7,285 nucleotides of DNA. It comes from Anaerolineales bacterium UBA832. GTDB taxonomy: Bacteria > Chloroflexota > Anaerolineae > Anaerolineales > UBA11657. Numbering within the stretch: position 1 is the first letter of the stretch; each line of letters starts with the position of its first letter. The stretch spans positions 3,626 to 10,910 of the forward strand of contig DBHI01000037.1 in the NCBI GenBank assembly GCA_002296125.1, given 5' to 3'. Both the position numbers and the translations under genes were made by a program. The notes below the pieces were generated by a model. The model made no database searches and had not been told where the DNA came from. It worked only from the letters and a program-made list of their open reading frames with translations. Shown one piece after another: positions 1 through 5,789 of the stretch.

Positions 1-473
1 AATGTAGGAGATGGAGTCAATGTATTCGTTGGATTAATAACTTGCAAATCGGTACTTGTAACAATATTAGTCATTGTCATAGTGGGAATATTAGTATTGG
101 TAGCAACTGCACTAGCAGTCATTTCAAGAACATCCGTCGATAACAACTTAACATTACTAGTTGCAGTTATATTACTTGTAACTTCTGTCAAAGCAACATC
201 ATTACTATAATATACTTCAGTAGTAGTCAAAGCTAAATGCCCACCTGTAGTCGTAGGAACAATGGTCATATTCACTTGACTGTCAACTGCTGATGATTCA
301 GTATAAACCGGAAAATCTGTTATAACTAAATTGTCTGATCTTGTAGAAGTGAAAACCATTACCTGGTCTTCACATCCAGTGAGTAAGACAAATACAAATA
401 TCCATATGAATCTAAAACGATCACAAAACAAATTCAGAATCCTCACAAAACCCCTTGAACATAATCTGAACAT
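1..473 (-). CDS. Thr-rich surface lipoprotein, C-terminus beyond left edge
   Basis: The reading frame is open from an ATG at 473-471 to the left edge, giving 157 visible residues. The N-terminus has basic residues (Arg3, 7, 11, 19, 21), a hydrophobic run at about 22-32 and a lipobox L-T-G-C with Cys34, so the protein should be lipidated and held on the outer face of the membrane. The rest is rich in Thr, Ser, Val and Asn, has no recognisable domain, and becomes Pro/Thr-rich at the edge (NPTNTLTPSPT), like stalk or linker regions common in Chloroflexota. The ATG has no well-placed Shine-Dalgarno site and would give an unusually long signal. An in-frame TTG at 431-429 (codon 15) follows GAGG with nine bases between and would give a 19-residue signal, so the start is uncertain. 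It resembles the Thr-rich protein at 2451-3191 in composition, not in alignable sequence. Function unknown. Confidence 0.75.
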   Translation of the reverse strand, partial: MFRLCSRGFVRILNLFCDRFRFIWIFVFVLLTGCEDQVMVFTSTRSDNLVITDFPVYTESSAVDSQVNMTIVPTTTGGHLALTTTEVYYSNDVALTEVTSNITATSNVKLLSTDVLEMTASAVATNTNIPTMTMTNIVTSTDLQVINPTNTLTPSPT

Positions 474-481
474 TTTAAACT

Positions 482-505
482 AAAAATCCCCGAATTACCG
501 GGGAT
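482..505 (-). terminator. Rho-independent terminator of the 76-aa gene
   Basis: Read on the minus strand, ATCCCCG and CGGGGAT form a perfect 7-bp stem (486-492 with 499-505) around a 6-base loop, and the stem runs straight into T residues ending at 482. It lies 32 bases after the stop of the small membrane-protein gene. It is also only 9 to 12 bases before the first ATG of the lipoprotein gene, so it may act as an attenuator for that gene. Confidence 0.8.
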
Positions 506-516
506 TAATCGATCAA

Positions 517-522
517 ATTATA
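517..522 (-). promoter_or_regulatory. Possible -10 box of the lipoprotein gene
   Basis: A perfect TATAAT reads on the minus strand at 522-517. The hexamer 17 bases upstream (CTGAGT) matches the -35 consensus at only three positions. Transcription would start near 510 and the mRNA would begin almost directly with the hairpin at 505-486. The region is very AT-rich, so a chance match is quite possible. Confidence 0.3.
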
Positions 523-537
523 AAAAACAATATATTA

Positions 538-768
538 TTACTCAGGAAGCATATCTGTTCTAAGTAAATAATCCAACCATATCCATAATATTGCAGCATA
601 TGACAAACACAAGAAAGTAAAATTATTAACTAATACATCAAAAACACCAAAATTCAAGTCAACCGCATATAATTCAACAGTTGTACCAAAAGCAGCTATG
701 GTGCCATAACCGGCAGCCACACCTACAATAATGGAAACCGACCAAACTAATACCCTTTTGAATAACAT
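538..768 (-). CDS. Small two-helix membrane protein, unknown function
   Basis: This 76-residue protein has two predicted membrane helices, at about residues 7-28 (rich in Val, Ile, Gly and Ala) and 49-68 (rich in aromatic residues: FLCLSYAAILWIWLDYLL). Lys4 and Arg5 before the first helix and Arg70 after the second suggest that both ends are cytoplasmic with a loop of about 20 residues outside. I recognise no family. That it is a real gene is well supported: a GGAGG ribosome binding site six bases before the ATG, a near-consensus promoter at 803-831 and a terminator at 482-505. It therefore looks like a single-gene unit. It lies between a Thr-rich lipoprotein and a membrane glycosyltransferase, so an envelope role is possible, but nothing in the sequence shows it. 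Confidence 0.8.
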   Translation of the reverse strand: MLFKRVLVWSVSIIVGVAAGYGTIAAFGTTVELYAVDLNFGVFDVLVNNFTFLCLSYAAILWIWLDYLLRTDMLPE

Positions 769-774
769 ATTGTT

Positions 775-779
775 CCTCC
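775..779 (-). promoter_or_regulatory. Strong ribosome binding site of the 76-aa gene
   Basis: GGAGG on the minus strand sits six bases before the ATG at 768-766. It is the best Shine-Dalgarno match in the window and fixes the start of this small gene. Several neighbours have no such site. Confidence 0.85.
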
Positions 780-802
780 ACGTAGATATTGTAGATAGTA
801 AA

Positions 803-831
803 ATTGTAATTTATCCAAAGATTATAGTCAA
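803..831 (-). promoter_or_regulatory. Sigma-70-type promoter of the 76-aa gene
   Basis: Minus strand: TTGACT at 831-826, a 17-base spacer, then TACAAT at 808-803. Each box is one base from consensus. Transcription would start near 796, giving a short leader of roughly 28 bases that contains the GGAGG site. No other gene start lies between. Confidence 0.75.
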
Positions 832-857
832 GGACTCATACTAATTATTCAATATAA

Positions 858-918
858 CTGTTAAAAAAGGTAAAAGAATTAATTCAAATTAAATTTATTC
901 TTTTACCTTTTTTAACAG
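858..918. repeat. Perfect 22-bp inverted repeat over a stop codon
   Basis: Positions 858-879 and 897-918 are exact reverse complements (outer end CTG...CAG, inner end GAAT...ATTC), separated by 17 bases. The right arm is the last seven codons of the glycosyltransferase gene plus the first base of its stop, so the mRNA 3' end can fold back on its own coding end. The stem is long but AT-rich and has no T-run directly after it on the minus strand, so it is not a textbook terminator. It may still end transcription or protect the 3' end. Confidence 0.85.
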
Positions 919-2340
919 ACGTGAAGTTTCTAAATAACTAAATATCGCTACCAAGATAAAACCAATGAAAAAAAATGCTAAGAATGGTGACATAGATGGA
1001 AATTTAGAGATAGATATAAATAAAGAAACAAACGCATATATTCCAAACAATATTTCCAAAAACACTAGGAGATAATTACTATTTGCATAAAATTCATTTT
1101 CTTCATTAGAAACATAACTGCTTTTTGGAGTACGAACAAAATCATCGCTCTTATATCCAAAAAGGGCTTCTATAACTGCTTTAGTATTGTTTACTGCTAC
1201 TCCCAAACCTAATACCATTAACACTGGAAACCATACAAATCTCGAAAGACCATCCCTATATGCTGATATCTGAGCTACGGCATATAACAATGGTGGTCCA
1301 AAACCAGCAAAACCTAACCATGTTGGCAACAATTTGTCTGTATCAGCATATAACATGTAAGGAACAGTAGAAATCAGAAAACATAACATCATAGGATGCA
1401 TAAGATATCCACCTAAATGCATAATAGCCTGATAACGTTGCCAAAAAGAAAACTTACTATGTCTGATTATATTTAATAAATGCTTACACAAACATTGTAC
1501 TGAACCTTTAACCCACCTAAATTGTTGTGATTTAAATGATATTAATTCACTAGGTATTTCTGCAGGAGATACTATATCAAACAGATAACGAAAATCCCAT
1601 CCCCTGATTTGTGCTCTATAAGACAGATCTAAATCCTCTGCAATAGTATCAGATTGCCAACCACCCGAATCAATAATACATTTCTTACGCCATACACCTG
1701 CAGAGCCATTAAAATTGAATAATAGATCGTTACGACTACGTGCAACTTGTTCTACAACTAGATGTCCATCCAGAGCAATTGTCTGAGCACGAGTCAGAAG
1801 ATTATGAAATGGATTCAAATGCCCCCAACGTGTTTGAACCATCCCAACATCCTTAATGTTGAAGTAAGGAATTACTTTCTTCAGATAGTCAGGATTAGGC
1901 ACAAAATCTGCATCAAAAATTGCAATGAATTCATCTTTTGATGCCAACAATCCTGCAGCTAGTGCTCCAGCCTTGTTCCCCAACCTATGCGATCTATGAT
2001 AACACTCAATACTTATACCTTGCTGCTGATATAAACTTACCAAATCTCTTACTACATCTGTTGTTGAATCATTAGAATCATCTAAAATCTGTATAGTTAT
2101 ACATTGCCTTGGATAGTCTAGTTTTACCACACTCTCAATCAATCTTGCTACAACTGACAATTCGTTAAACAATGGAAGCTGAACAGTAACTTTGGGCCAT
2201 TCCAAAGGAACGTCAACATCTTGATTGTTACGATCGCTTATTAAGAAAAGTAATGTCAAAATAAGCATATTTAATCCGTACAAAGATAAAACAAAAGAAG
2301 ATACAAAAAATATTAAGATAAATATATTTAAAACAAACAT
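895..2340 (-). CDS. Membrane family-2 glycosyltransferase, cellulose-synthase-like
   Basis: This 481-residue enzyme should build or transfer a polysaccharide at the cytoplasmic membrane from a nucleotide sugar. Hydrophobic helices cover about residues 3-35. The cytosolic GT-A domain has the full set of processive GT2 motifs: Asp87-Asp88 in LDDSND, the DxD at 143-145 (FDADF), Glu235-Asp236 in IAEDLD (catalytic base region) and Q272-x-x-R275-W276. After it come about four or five helices (roughly 305-335, 340-360, 368-390, 422-443 and 450-470) and a basic tail. Length and order fit the cellulose synthase / mannan synthase / ceramide glucosyltransferase-like group; the sugar cannot be told from sequence. 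No Shine-Dalgarno site precedes the ATG. It is transcribed away from the Thr-rich gene at 2451, and its stop lies inside a perfect inverted repeat. No clear promoter was found for it in 2341-2450. Confidence 0.9.
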   Translation of the reverse strand: MFVLNIFILIFFVSSFVLSLYGLNMLILTLLFLISDRNNQDVDVPLEWPKVTVQLPLFNELSVVARLIESVVKLDYPRQCITIQILDDSNDSTTDVVRDLVSLYQQQGISIECYHRSHRLGNKAGALAAGLLASKDEFIAIFDADFVPNPDYLKKVIPYFNIKDVGMVQTRWGHLNPFHNLLTRAQTIALDGHLVVEQVARSRNDLLFNFNGSAGVWRKKCIIDSGGWQSDTIAEDLDLSYRAQIRGWDFRYLFDIVSPAEIPSELISFKSQQFRWVKGSVQCLCKHLLNIIRHSKFSFWQRYQAIMHLGGYLMHPMMLCFLISTVPYMLYADTDKLLPTWLGFAGFGPPLLYAVAQISAYRDGLSRFVWFPVLMVLGLGVAVNNTKAVIEALFGYKSDDFVRTPKSSYVSNEENEFYANSNYLLVFLEILFGIYAFVSLFISISKFPSMSPFLAFFFIGFILVAIFSYLETSRLLKKVKE

Positions 2341-2385
2341 AAAAATTAATCAACCAATAAATAATGATGCTATTAATTTATAAAA

Positions 2386-2414
2386 TTGACTAGCATACCT
2401 TGCGCTGCTATTAT
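2386..2414 (+). promoter_or_regulatory. Sigma-70-type promoter of the Thr-rich gene
   Basis: TTGACT at 2386-2391, a 17-base spacer and TATTAT at 2409-2414, each one base from consensus. The predicted start of transcription is near 2421, about 30 bases before the ATG at 2451. This rules out a TTG start at 2400, which would lie inside the promoter. TGCTATTA occurs just before the -35 box (2368-2375) and again over the -10 box (2406-2413), with an inverted TAGCA at 2391-2395. Confidence 0.75.
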
Positions 2415-2450
2415 GGATTGCGTTACAAATATCGAAGAAACAGTCTATCA

Positions 2451-3191
2451 ATGAACACACCTACTAAATCAACACGTCAAATCAATAGACGTAAATTTTT
2501 TGCTAGTATAATAATACTGACTGTTCCACTATATTTGTTAGGGTTCATAATCTTACAAATTATCCCTGATAGTACGAAAAATGTACAGTTACCTACAGAA
2601 GTTCCACCTAAAGTCATAACCATCTTACCAAAAACCAACAACAAAGCACAATTTTCACCTATGCCATCAGAAATTACTATCAAATCAACAAGGACAAAAC
2701 ATACACAATCTTATTCTACAGACAATGTTATTATCCAACATGTCATTACACAAATTATTTTTGTTACCCCAATTGTAAGTCCTACTGTGTCGCCTACACT
2801 TATTCCAACAATTATTAAAACAAACACGTCAACACCAACTAATGTTCAATCTACAAGTACTTTAACTAGTACTAGTACAAGCACATCATATCCCAATAAC
2901 ACACAAATCCCATCACCTACTAGGGACAATACAAACAGCATTACTACTACTCCAACTCATACACCAAAAACTACTGATATAACTGCCACTAATACTCAAA
3001 CAAGTACATCAAATGCAAATATTACTGTAACACCTACATTTACTGCATCATACACATCGACTGTAACAAGTACATATACTGACACACCTACTTATACAAA
3101 CACACCCATAGATAACTTAGATAACAATACATCGACTACAACCCCTACGAAAACTCTGACAGCCACAACCACTCCAGAAACAAATAATTAA
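2451..3191 (+). CDS. Membrane-anchored Thr/Ser/Pro-rich stalk-like protein
   Basis: With the ATG at 2451 the product has 246 residues. The first 15 are basic (KSTRQINRRK) and are followed by a hydrophobic stretch at about 17-38, which should act as an uncleaved signal anchor. The rest would then be outside the cell. By count 67 of 246 residues are Thr (27%), and about 38% from residue 111 onward, mixed with Ser, Pro and Asn; there is no Cys or Trp. The tail has degenerate TxTxT and TPT patterns and no folded domain, as in mucin-like or stalk proteins that are often O-glycosylated. NRRKFF resembles a twin-arginine motif, but the hydrophobic part is long and lacks a clear AxA cleavage site, so a plain anchor is more likely. 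The open frame extends upstream to a TTG at 2400, but the promoter at 2386-2414 excludes that start. No strong ribosome binding site is seen. Exact function unknown. Confidence 0.75.
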   Translation: MNTPTKSTRQINRRKFFASIIILTVPLYLLGFIILQIIPDSTKNVQLPTEVPPKVITILPKTNNKAQFSPMPSEITIKSTRTKHTQSYSTDNVIIQHVITQIIFVTPIVSPTVSPTLIPTIIKTNTSTPTNVQSTSTLTSTSTSTSYPNNTQIPSPTRDNTNSITTTPTHTPKTTDITATNTQTSTSNANITVTPTFTASYTSTVTSTYTDTPTYTNTPIDNLDNNTSTTTPTKTLTATTTPETNN

Positions 3192-3192
3192 C

Positions 3193-3228
3193 AAAAAACT
3201 GCACTCTAATTGTATATAGAGTACAGTT
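3193..3228 (-). terminator. Terminator of the minus-strand sugar operon
   Basis: Minus strand: AACTGTACTCT (3228-3218), a 10-base loop, then AGAGTGCAGTT (3207-3197) form an 11-bp stem with one mismatch, followed by further T residues to 3193. It lies about 80 bases after the stop at 3307 of the last gene of the minus-strand operon. On the plus strand the hairpin follows the Thr-rich gene directly but has no T-run, so it probably acts mainly on the minus strand. Confidence 0.65.
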
Positions 3229-3272
3229 AACTGTTGACATATATTAACTATAAAATTTTTATGTGGTTAACC

Positions 3273-3308
3273 AATAATCTAAATTTATTATCATACACTT
3301 AGATTATT
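3273..3308. repeat. Perfect 10-bp inverted repeat over a stop codon
   Basis: AATAATCTAA (3273-3282) and TTAGATTATT (3299-3308) are exact reverse complements separated by 16 bases. The right arm includes two bases of the stop codon of the polyprenyl-phosphate sugar synthase gene. The stem is AT-rich and weak. It repeats the arrangement at 858-918, where the inverted repeat also begins in the coding end. Confidence 0.6.
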
Positions 3309-4041
3309 ATCCATGAACTCTCCTAATAAAAATTAAGTCTCGAAACATTTCATAAACTCCAGACCAAAATTTAACCGTACTACCAGGTGAGTCTTTCCAT
3401 ACAACAGGGAGCTCCTTTATATCAAGTTTTGATTTCTTAGCCAAAAACAATATTTCCACATCAAACATAAATCGGTCGATCAGTGCCTGACTATATATAG
3501 GCTTAATCGAAACTGATTGAGCGGCTTTAAATCCGCATTGTGTGTCAGAAAATTCATTAAGGCCGACTATTGTATTTCGAACAAAATCAAATATAGTAGA
3601 AGCTAATCTACGATACATACTAGGTTGAACAATTATGTCAGAAGCTGGATGTGCACGTGATCCTAATACCAAATCTGCTCCTTGCTCTAATAATGGAAGT
3701 GCATTTTTTATTTCCCAGATAGGCGTAGAAAGATCAGCATCTATAAAAACAATAAATTGACCTACTGATTCCAATACTCCTGTACGTACAGCAAAACCTT
3801 TACCTCTATTTTGAGAATAATGAATACACTTAACACGCATATCATTGTCAGCAAAGTTTTCTATTATATTACTAGTAGCATCTTTACTTCCATCATCTAC
3901 AACAATTAATTCCCATGAATAATTTTGATTGCCTTCAAGAAAACTTATTATTTCCTCCAAAGCAGATGTTATATAACTTTCTTCGTTATACACAGGTACA
4001 ACAACAGATAATTGAATATTATCTGATGAATTTAATGTCAT
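3307..4041 (-). CDS. ALG5-like polyprenyl-phosphate sugar synthase (GT2)
   Basis: This 244-residue family-2 glycosyltransferase should move a sugar from a nucleotide donor to a polyprenyl phosphate on the cytoplasmic face, making a lipid-linked donor. Motifs in order: VVVPVYNE (13-20), VVDDGS (47-52), NRGKGFAVRTG (78-88), the metal-binding DADLSTP (101-107), LGSRAHP (126-132) and DTQCGFKA (166-173). The DADLSTP and DTQCGFK pair is typical of the dolichyl-phosphate beta-glucosyltransferase (ALG5) group. It lacks the C-terminal helices of GtrB-type enzymes. Whether glucose, mannose or another sugar is used cannot be read from the sequence. Its ATG overlaps the stop of the isomerase gene by one base (TAATG), with AGG nine bases upstream, so translation is probably coupled. 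It is the last gene of a three-gene operon ending at the hairpin at 3193-3228. Confidence 0.88.
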   Translation of the reverse strand: MTLNSSDNIQLSVVVPVYNEESYITSALEEIISFLEGNQNYSWELIVVDDGSKDATSNIIENFADNDMRVKCIHYSQNRGKGFAVRTGVLESVGQFIVFIDADLSTPIWEIKNALPLLEQGADLVLGSRAHPASDIIVQPSMYRRLASTIFDFVRNTIVGLNEFSDTQCGFKAAQSVSIKPIYSQALIDRFMFDVEILFLAKKSKLDIKELPVVWKDSPGSTVKFWSGVYEMFRDLIFIRRVHG

Positions 4042-4607
4042 TATAACTTACCTAACTTGTCAGACAATGCATTACATACAACATGATTAACAATAAGATG
4101 ACCATCCTCTTGATGACCTATATGTGAGCTAGGTATACGAATAACTAAATCTGATTCATTAGCTAAACTACCTCCTTGATCACCAGTAACACCAACTACT
4201 ACACCTTCAAACTCATCATGAGCACATCTAACTGCACTCAATATATTTGGAGAATCACCACTAGTGGAAAAAGCCACTAGCATATCTTTATTATTCATTA
4301 GATTACGAAGAGGTTGAGTAAAAACGTAATCATACGAATCATCATTACCCCATGCAGTCACTAATGGCATATTATCAGTTAAAGCAATTGCTCGGAATCT
4401 TGGTTGACCTGATACTAACGTAAGCTTACATAAATCATTCATCATATGAGATGCTGTAGCAGCACTTCCACCATTACCTATAATAAAAACCTGCCGATCA
4501 TCATACAAAACATCCCATAACAAATCTACAAAGCTTTGTAAATCAGACCGAGAAATTGATCCAATTGTAGTTTCTAACTCACTCAAATAATTTTCTATAT
4601 AACTCAT
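4041..4607 (-). CDS. gmhA: GmhA-like phosphoheptose isomerase (SIS domain)
   Basis: This 188-residue protein is close in length to GmhA, the cytosolic isomerase that turns sedoheptulose 7-phosphate into D-glycero-manno-heptose 7-phosphate. The SIS fold shows GNGGSAA (44-50) with His54 just after, the phosphate loop STSGDSPN (114-121) and a C-terminal QEDGHLIVNH (166-175). Aligned by spacing with E. coli GmhA, His54 and His175 match His61 and His180, but Asp58 replaces Glu65 and Glu167 replaces Gln172. It may therefore be a relative acting on another phosphosugar. The ATG at 4607 is chosen because AAAGGTGA lies just before it; a TTG at 4622 would put that site inside the gene. It lies 33 bases after the epimerase and overlaps the next gene by one base. 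The gmhB gene nearby supports a heptose role. Confidence 0.82.
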   Translation of the reverse strand: MSYIENYLSELETTIGSISRSDLQSFVDLLWDVLYDDRQVFIIGNGGSAATASHMMNDLCKLTLVSGQPRFRAIALTDNMPLVTAWGNDDSYDYVFTQPLRNLMNNKDMLVAFSTSGDSPNILSAVRCAHDEFEGVVVGVTGDQGGSLANESDLVIRIPSSHIGHQEDGHLIVNHVVCNALSDKLGKL

Positions 4608-4611
4608 GATT

Positions 4612-4619
4612 TCACCTTT
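4612..4619 (-). promoter_or_regulatory. Ribosome binding site that fixes the gmhA start
   Basis: AAAGGTGA on the minus strand ends four bases before the ATG at 4607. It supports this ATG over the in-frame TTG at 4622-4620, which would lie upstream of the site. Confidence 0.75.
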
Positions 4620-4640
4620 CAATAATATCCATTAATACAT

Positions 4641-5768
4641 CTATTTCAATGTACTTCCACGAACTGTACCCAATTCACGCATATTAATCATAGCAGATGA
4701 CACATAATCACCAAAATCAGGATGATTGTGTGCCCAGTTTATATATTCTTTTACACTAGTCTCTATAGTGGATTTTGGTTTCCAGCCTAATTCCCTTAGA
4801 GCATTTGTATTAGAGATTATATGCCTAGTATCACCAAATCTATATTCACCATTAGAAATAACCTGTATTGCATCATTACCTACAGCTTCTAACATAATAT
4901 TACCAAACTCATTCACAGTAACCTGACGTCCCCCACCTACGTTATAGGAACAATAATCTGTTCGCTTATCCTCCAAAGCAATAATGTTAGCACAAGCTAC
5001 ATCTTTAACATTTACATAGTCTCTAATTTGTTTGCCATCTTCATAAGCTGTCAAATTATGACCTGATAGAGCCTGCATAGCAAAAATTCGTAATACACCA
5101 GAATAGGCATTCCTGAAAGATTGACGTGTTCCCTGTACAATTGAATAACGCATACCAACCGTAGGAATTTCATAACGTTTACCCAATACTAATCCAATCA
5201 TTTCTTGAGAATATTTGCTCATGGAATATGAATTGTGAGGATTTACATGCATCTCATCAGTTTCATCTAATTCAAGCATATTATCACAATGTTCACACAC
5301 TATATCCCATTGATGCATTTCTAGCTGACTATTAGACCTAGGATATGGGTATTGTATACCATGAACTTTGCATCGATATTTGCCTTCACCATAAATAGCT
5401 TGTGAAGATGCAACAATTATCTTACCAATAGACAAATTATGTTCAACTATAACCTCATAAAGATTAGCAGTACCTACTGTATTAACATGAAAAAATTTTG
5501 AAAAATCTGGTAAATAATCTTGATATGCAGCCAAATGAAAAACAGCATCAATATTGATTAAAGCAGATTCCCAAACAGCTTTGTCTCGAACATCACCCAA
5601 TACAAACTCAACATCCTTAGAAAGATAGTCAGGTTTTATATTATCCAAATGAACTGGTGAAACCAAACTGTCCAACACACGAACATTGTAACCACGAGAT
5701 AACAACAAATCAACTGTATGTGATCCAATAAAACCTGCTCCACCTGTAACTAAAACGTTTTTCATCAT
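4641..5768 (-). CDS. NAD-dependent sugar epimerase (SDR) with zinc-ribbon-like insert
   Basis: This 375-residue extended short-chain dehydrogenase should epimerise or otherwise modify a nucleotide sugar in the cytosol. The Rossmann motif GGAGFIG is at residues 9-15, FHLAAYQD at 78-84 region, the catalytic Ser in ASSQ (120-123), and Tyr181 and Lys185 in YSMSK. Between the Ser and the YxxxK lies an insert of about 45 residues with Cys133-x-x-His136 and Cys158-x-x-Cys161, spaced like a small zinc ribbon. From memory, proteins annotated as dTDP-L-rhamnose 4-epimerase carry the same insert (YRCPxHG followed by CxxC), so that is the best guess for activity; UDP-glucose 4-epimerase-type activity is the main alternative. 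It is the first gene of the minus-strand operon with gmhA and the GT2. The start is either of two adjacent ATGs (5768 or 5765). No Shine-Dalgarno site is seen, and gmhB starts divergently 21 bases away. Confidence 0.85.
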   Translation of the reverse strand: MMKNVLVTGGAGFIGSHTVDLLLSRGYNVRVLDSLVSPVHLDNIKPDYLSKDVEFVLGDVRDKAVWESALINIDAVFHLAAYQDYLPDFSKFFHVNTVGTANLYEVIVEHNLSIGKIIVASSQAIYGEGKYRCKVHGIQYPYPRSNSQLEMHQWDIVCEHCDNMLELDETDEMHVNPHNSYSMSKYSQEMIGLVLGKRYEIPTVGMRYSIVQGTRQSFRNAYSGVLRIFAMQALSGHNLTAYEDGKQIRDYVNVKDVACANIIALEDKRTDYCSYNVGGGRQVTVNEFGNIMLEAVGNDAIQVISNGEYRFGDTRHIISNTNALRELGWKPKSTIETSVKEYINWAHNHPDFGDYVSSAMINMRELGTVRGSTLK

Positions 5769-5772
5769 GACA

Positions 5773-5781
5773 TGTTAGAAT
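5773..5781 (+). promoter_or_regulatory. Possible extended -10 promoter of gmhB
   Basis: TG-T-TAGAAT at 5773-5781 is an extended -10 box with one mismatch in the hexamer. The ATG follows eight bases later, so transcription would begin at or next to the start codon. This would explain the lack of a ribosome binding site. No good -35 box is seen. On the opposite strand TATTCT (5782-5777) overlaps it and is placed the same way for the epimerase gene. Confidence 0.4.
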
Positions 5782-5789
5782 AAAGTGTA

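Noticed and set aside
2400..2450. N-terminal extension of the Thr-rich protein from a TTG at 2400
   Set aside because: The TTG lies inside the promoter (2386-2414), upstream of the predicted transcription start near 2421; the ATG at 2451 is preferred.
2477..2683. 68-codon open frame on the minus strand inside the Thr-rich gene
   Set aside because: No ribosome binding site, no recognisable protein, and fully antisense to a gene with a good promoter and anchor sequence.
2451..3191. Tandem DNA repeat array in the Thr-rich gene
   Set aside because: The Thr, Ser and Pro patterns are repetitive in protein, but codons and spacing vary and no fixed repeat unit is seen in the DNA.
3234..3262. TTGACA at 3234-3239 as a plus-strand promoter
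   Set aside because: No acceptable -10 box at 16-18 bases, and no plus-strand gene follows before 5790.
4608..4622. TTG start at 4622 for the GmhA-like gene
   Set aside because: The extension is only five codons and contains the ribosome binding site AAAGGTGA that serves the ATG at 4607.
4726..4926. 66-codon plus-strand frame inside the epimerase gene
   Set aside because: Antisense shadow of a well-supported SDR coding region.
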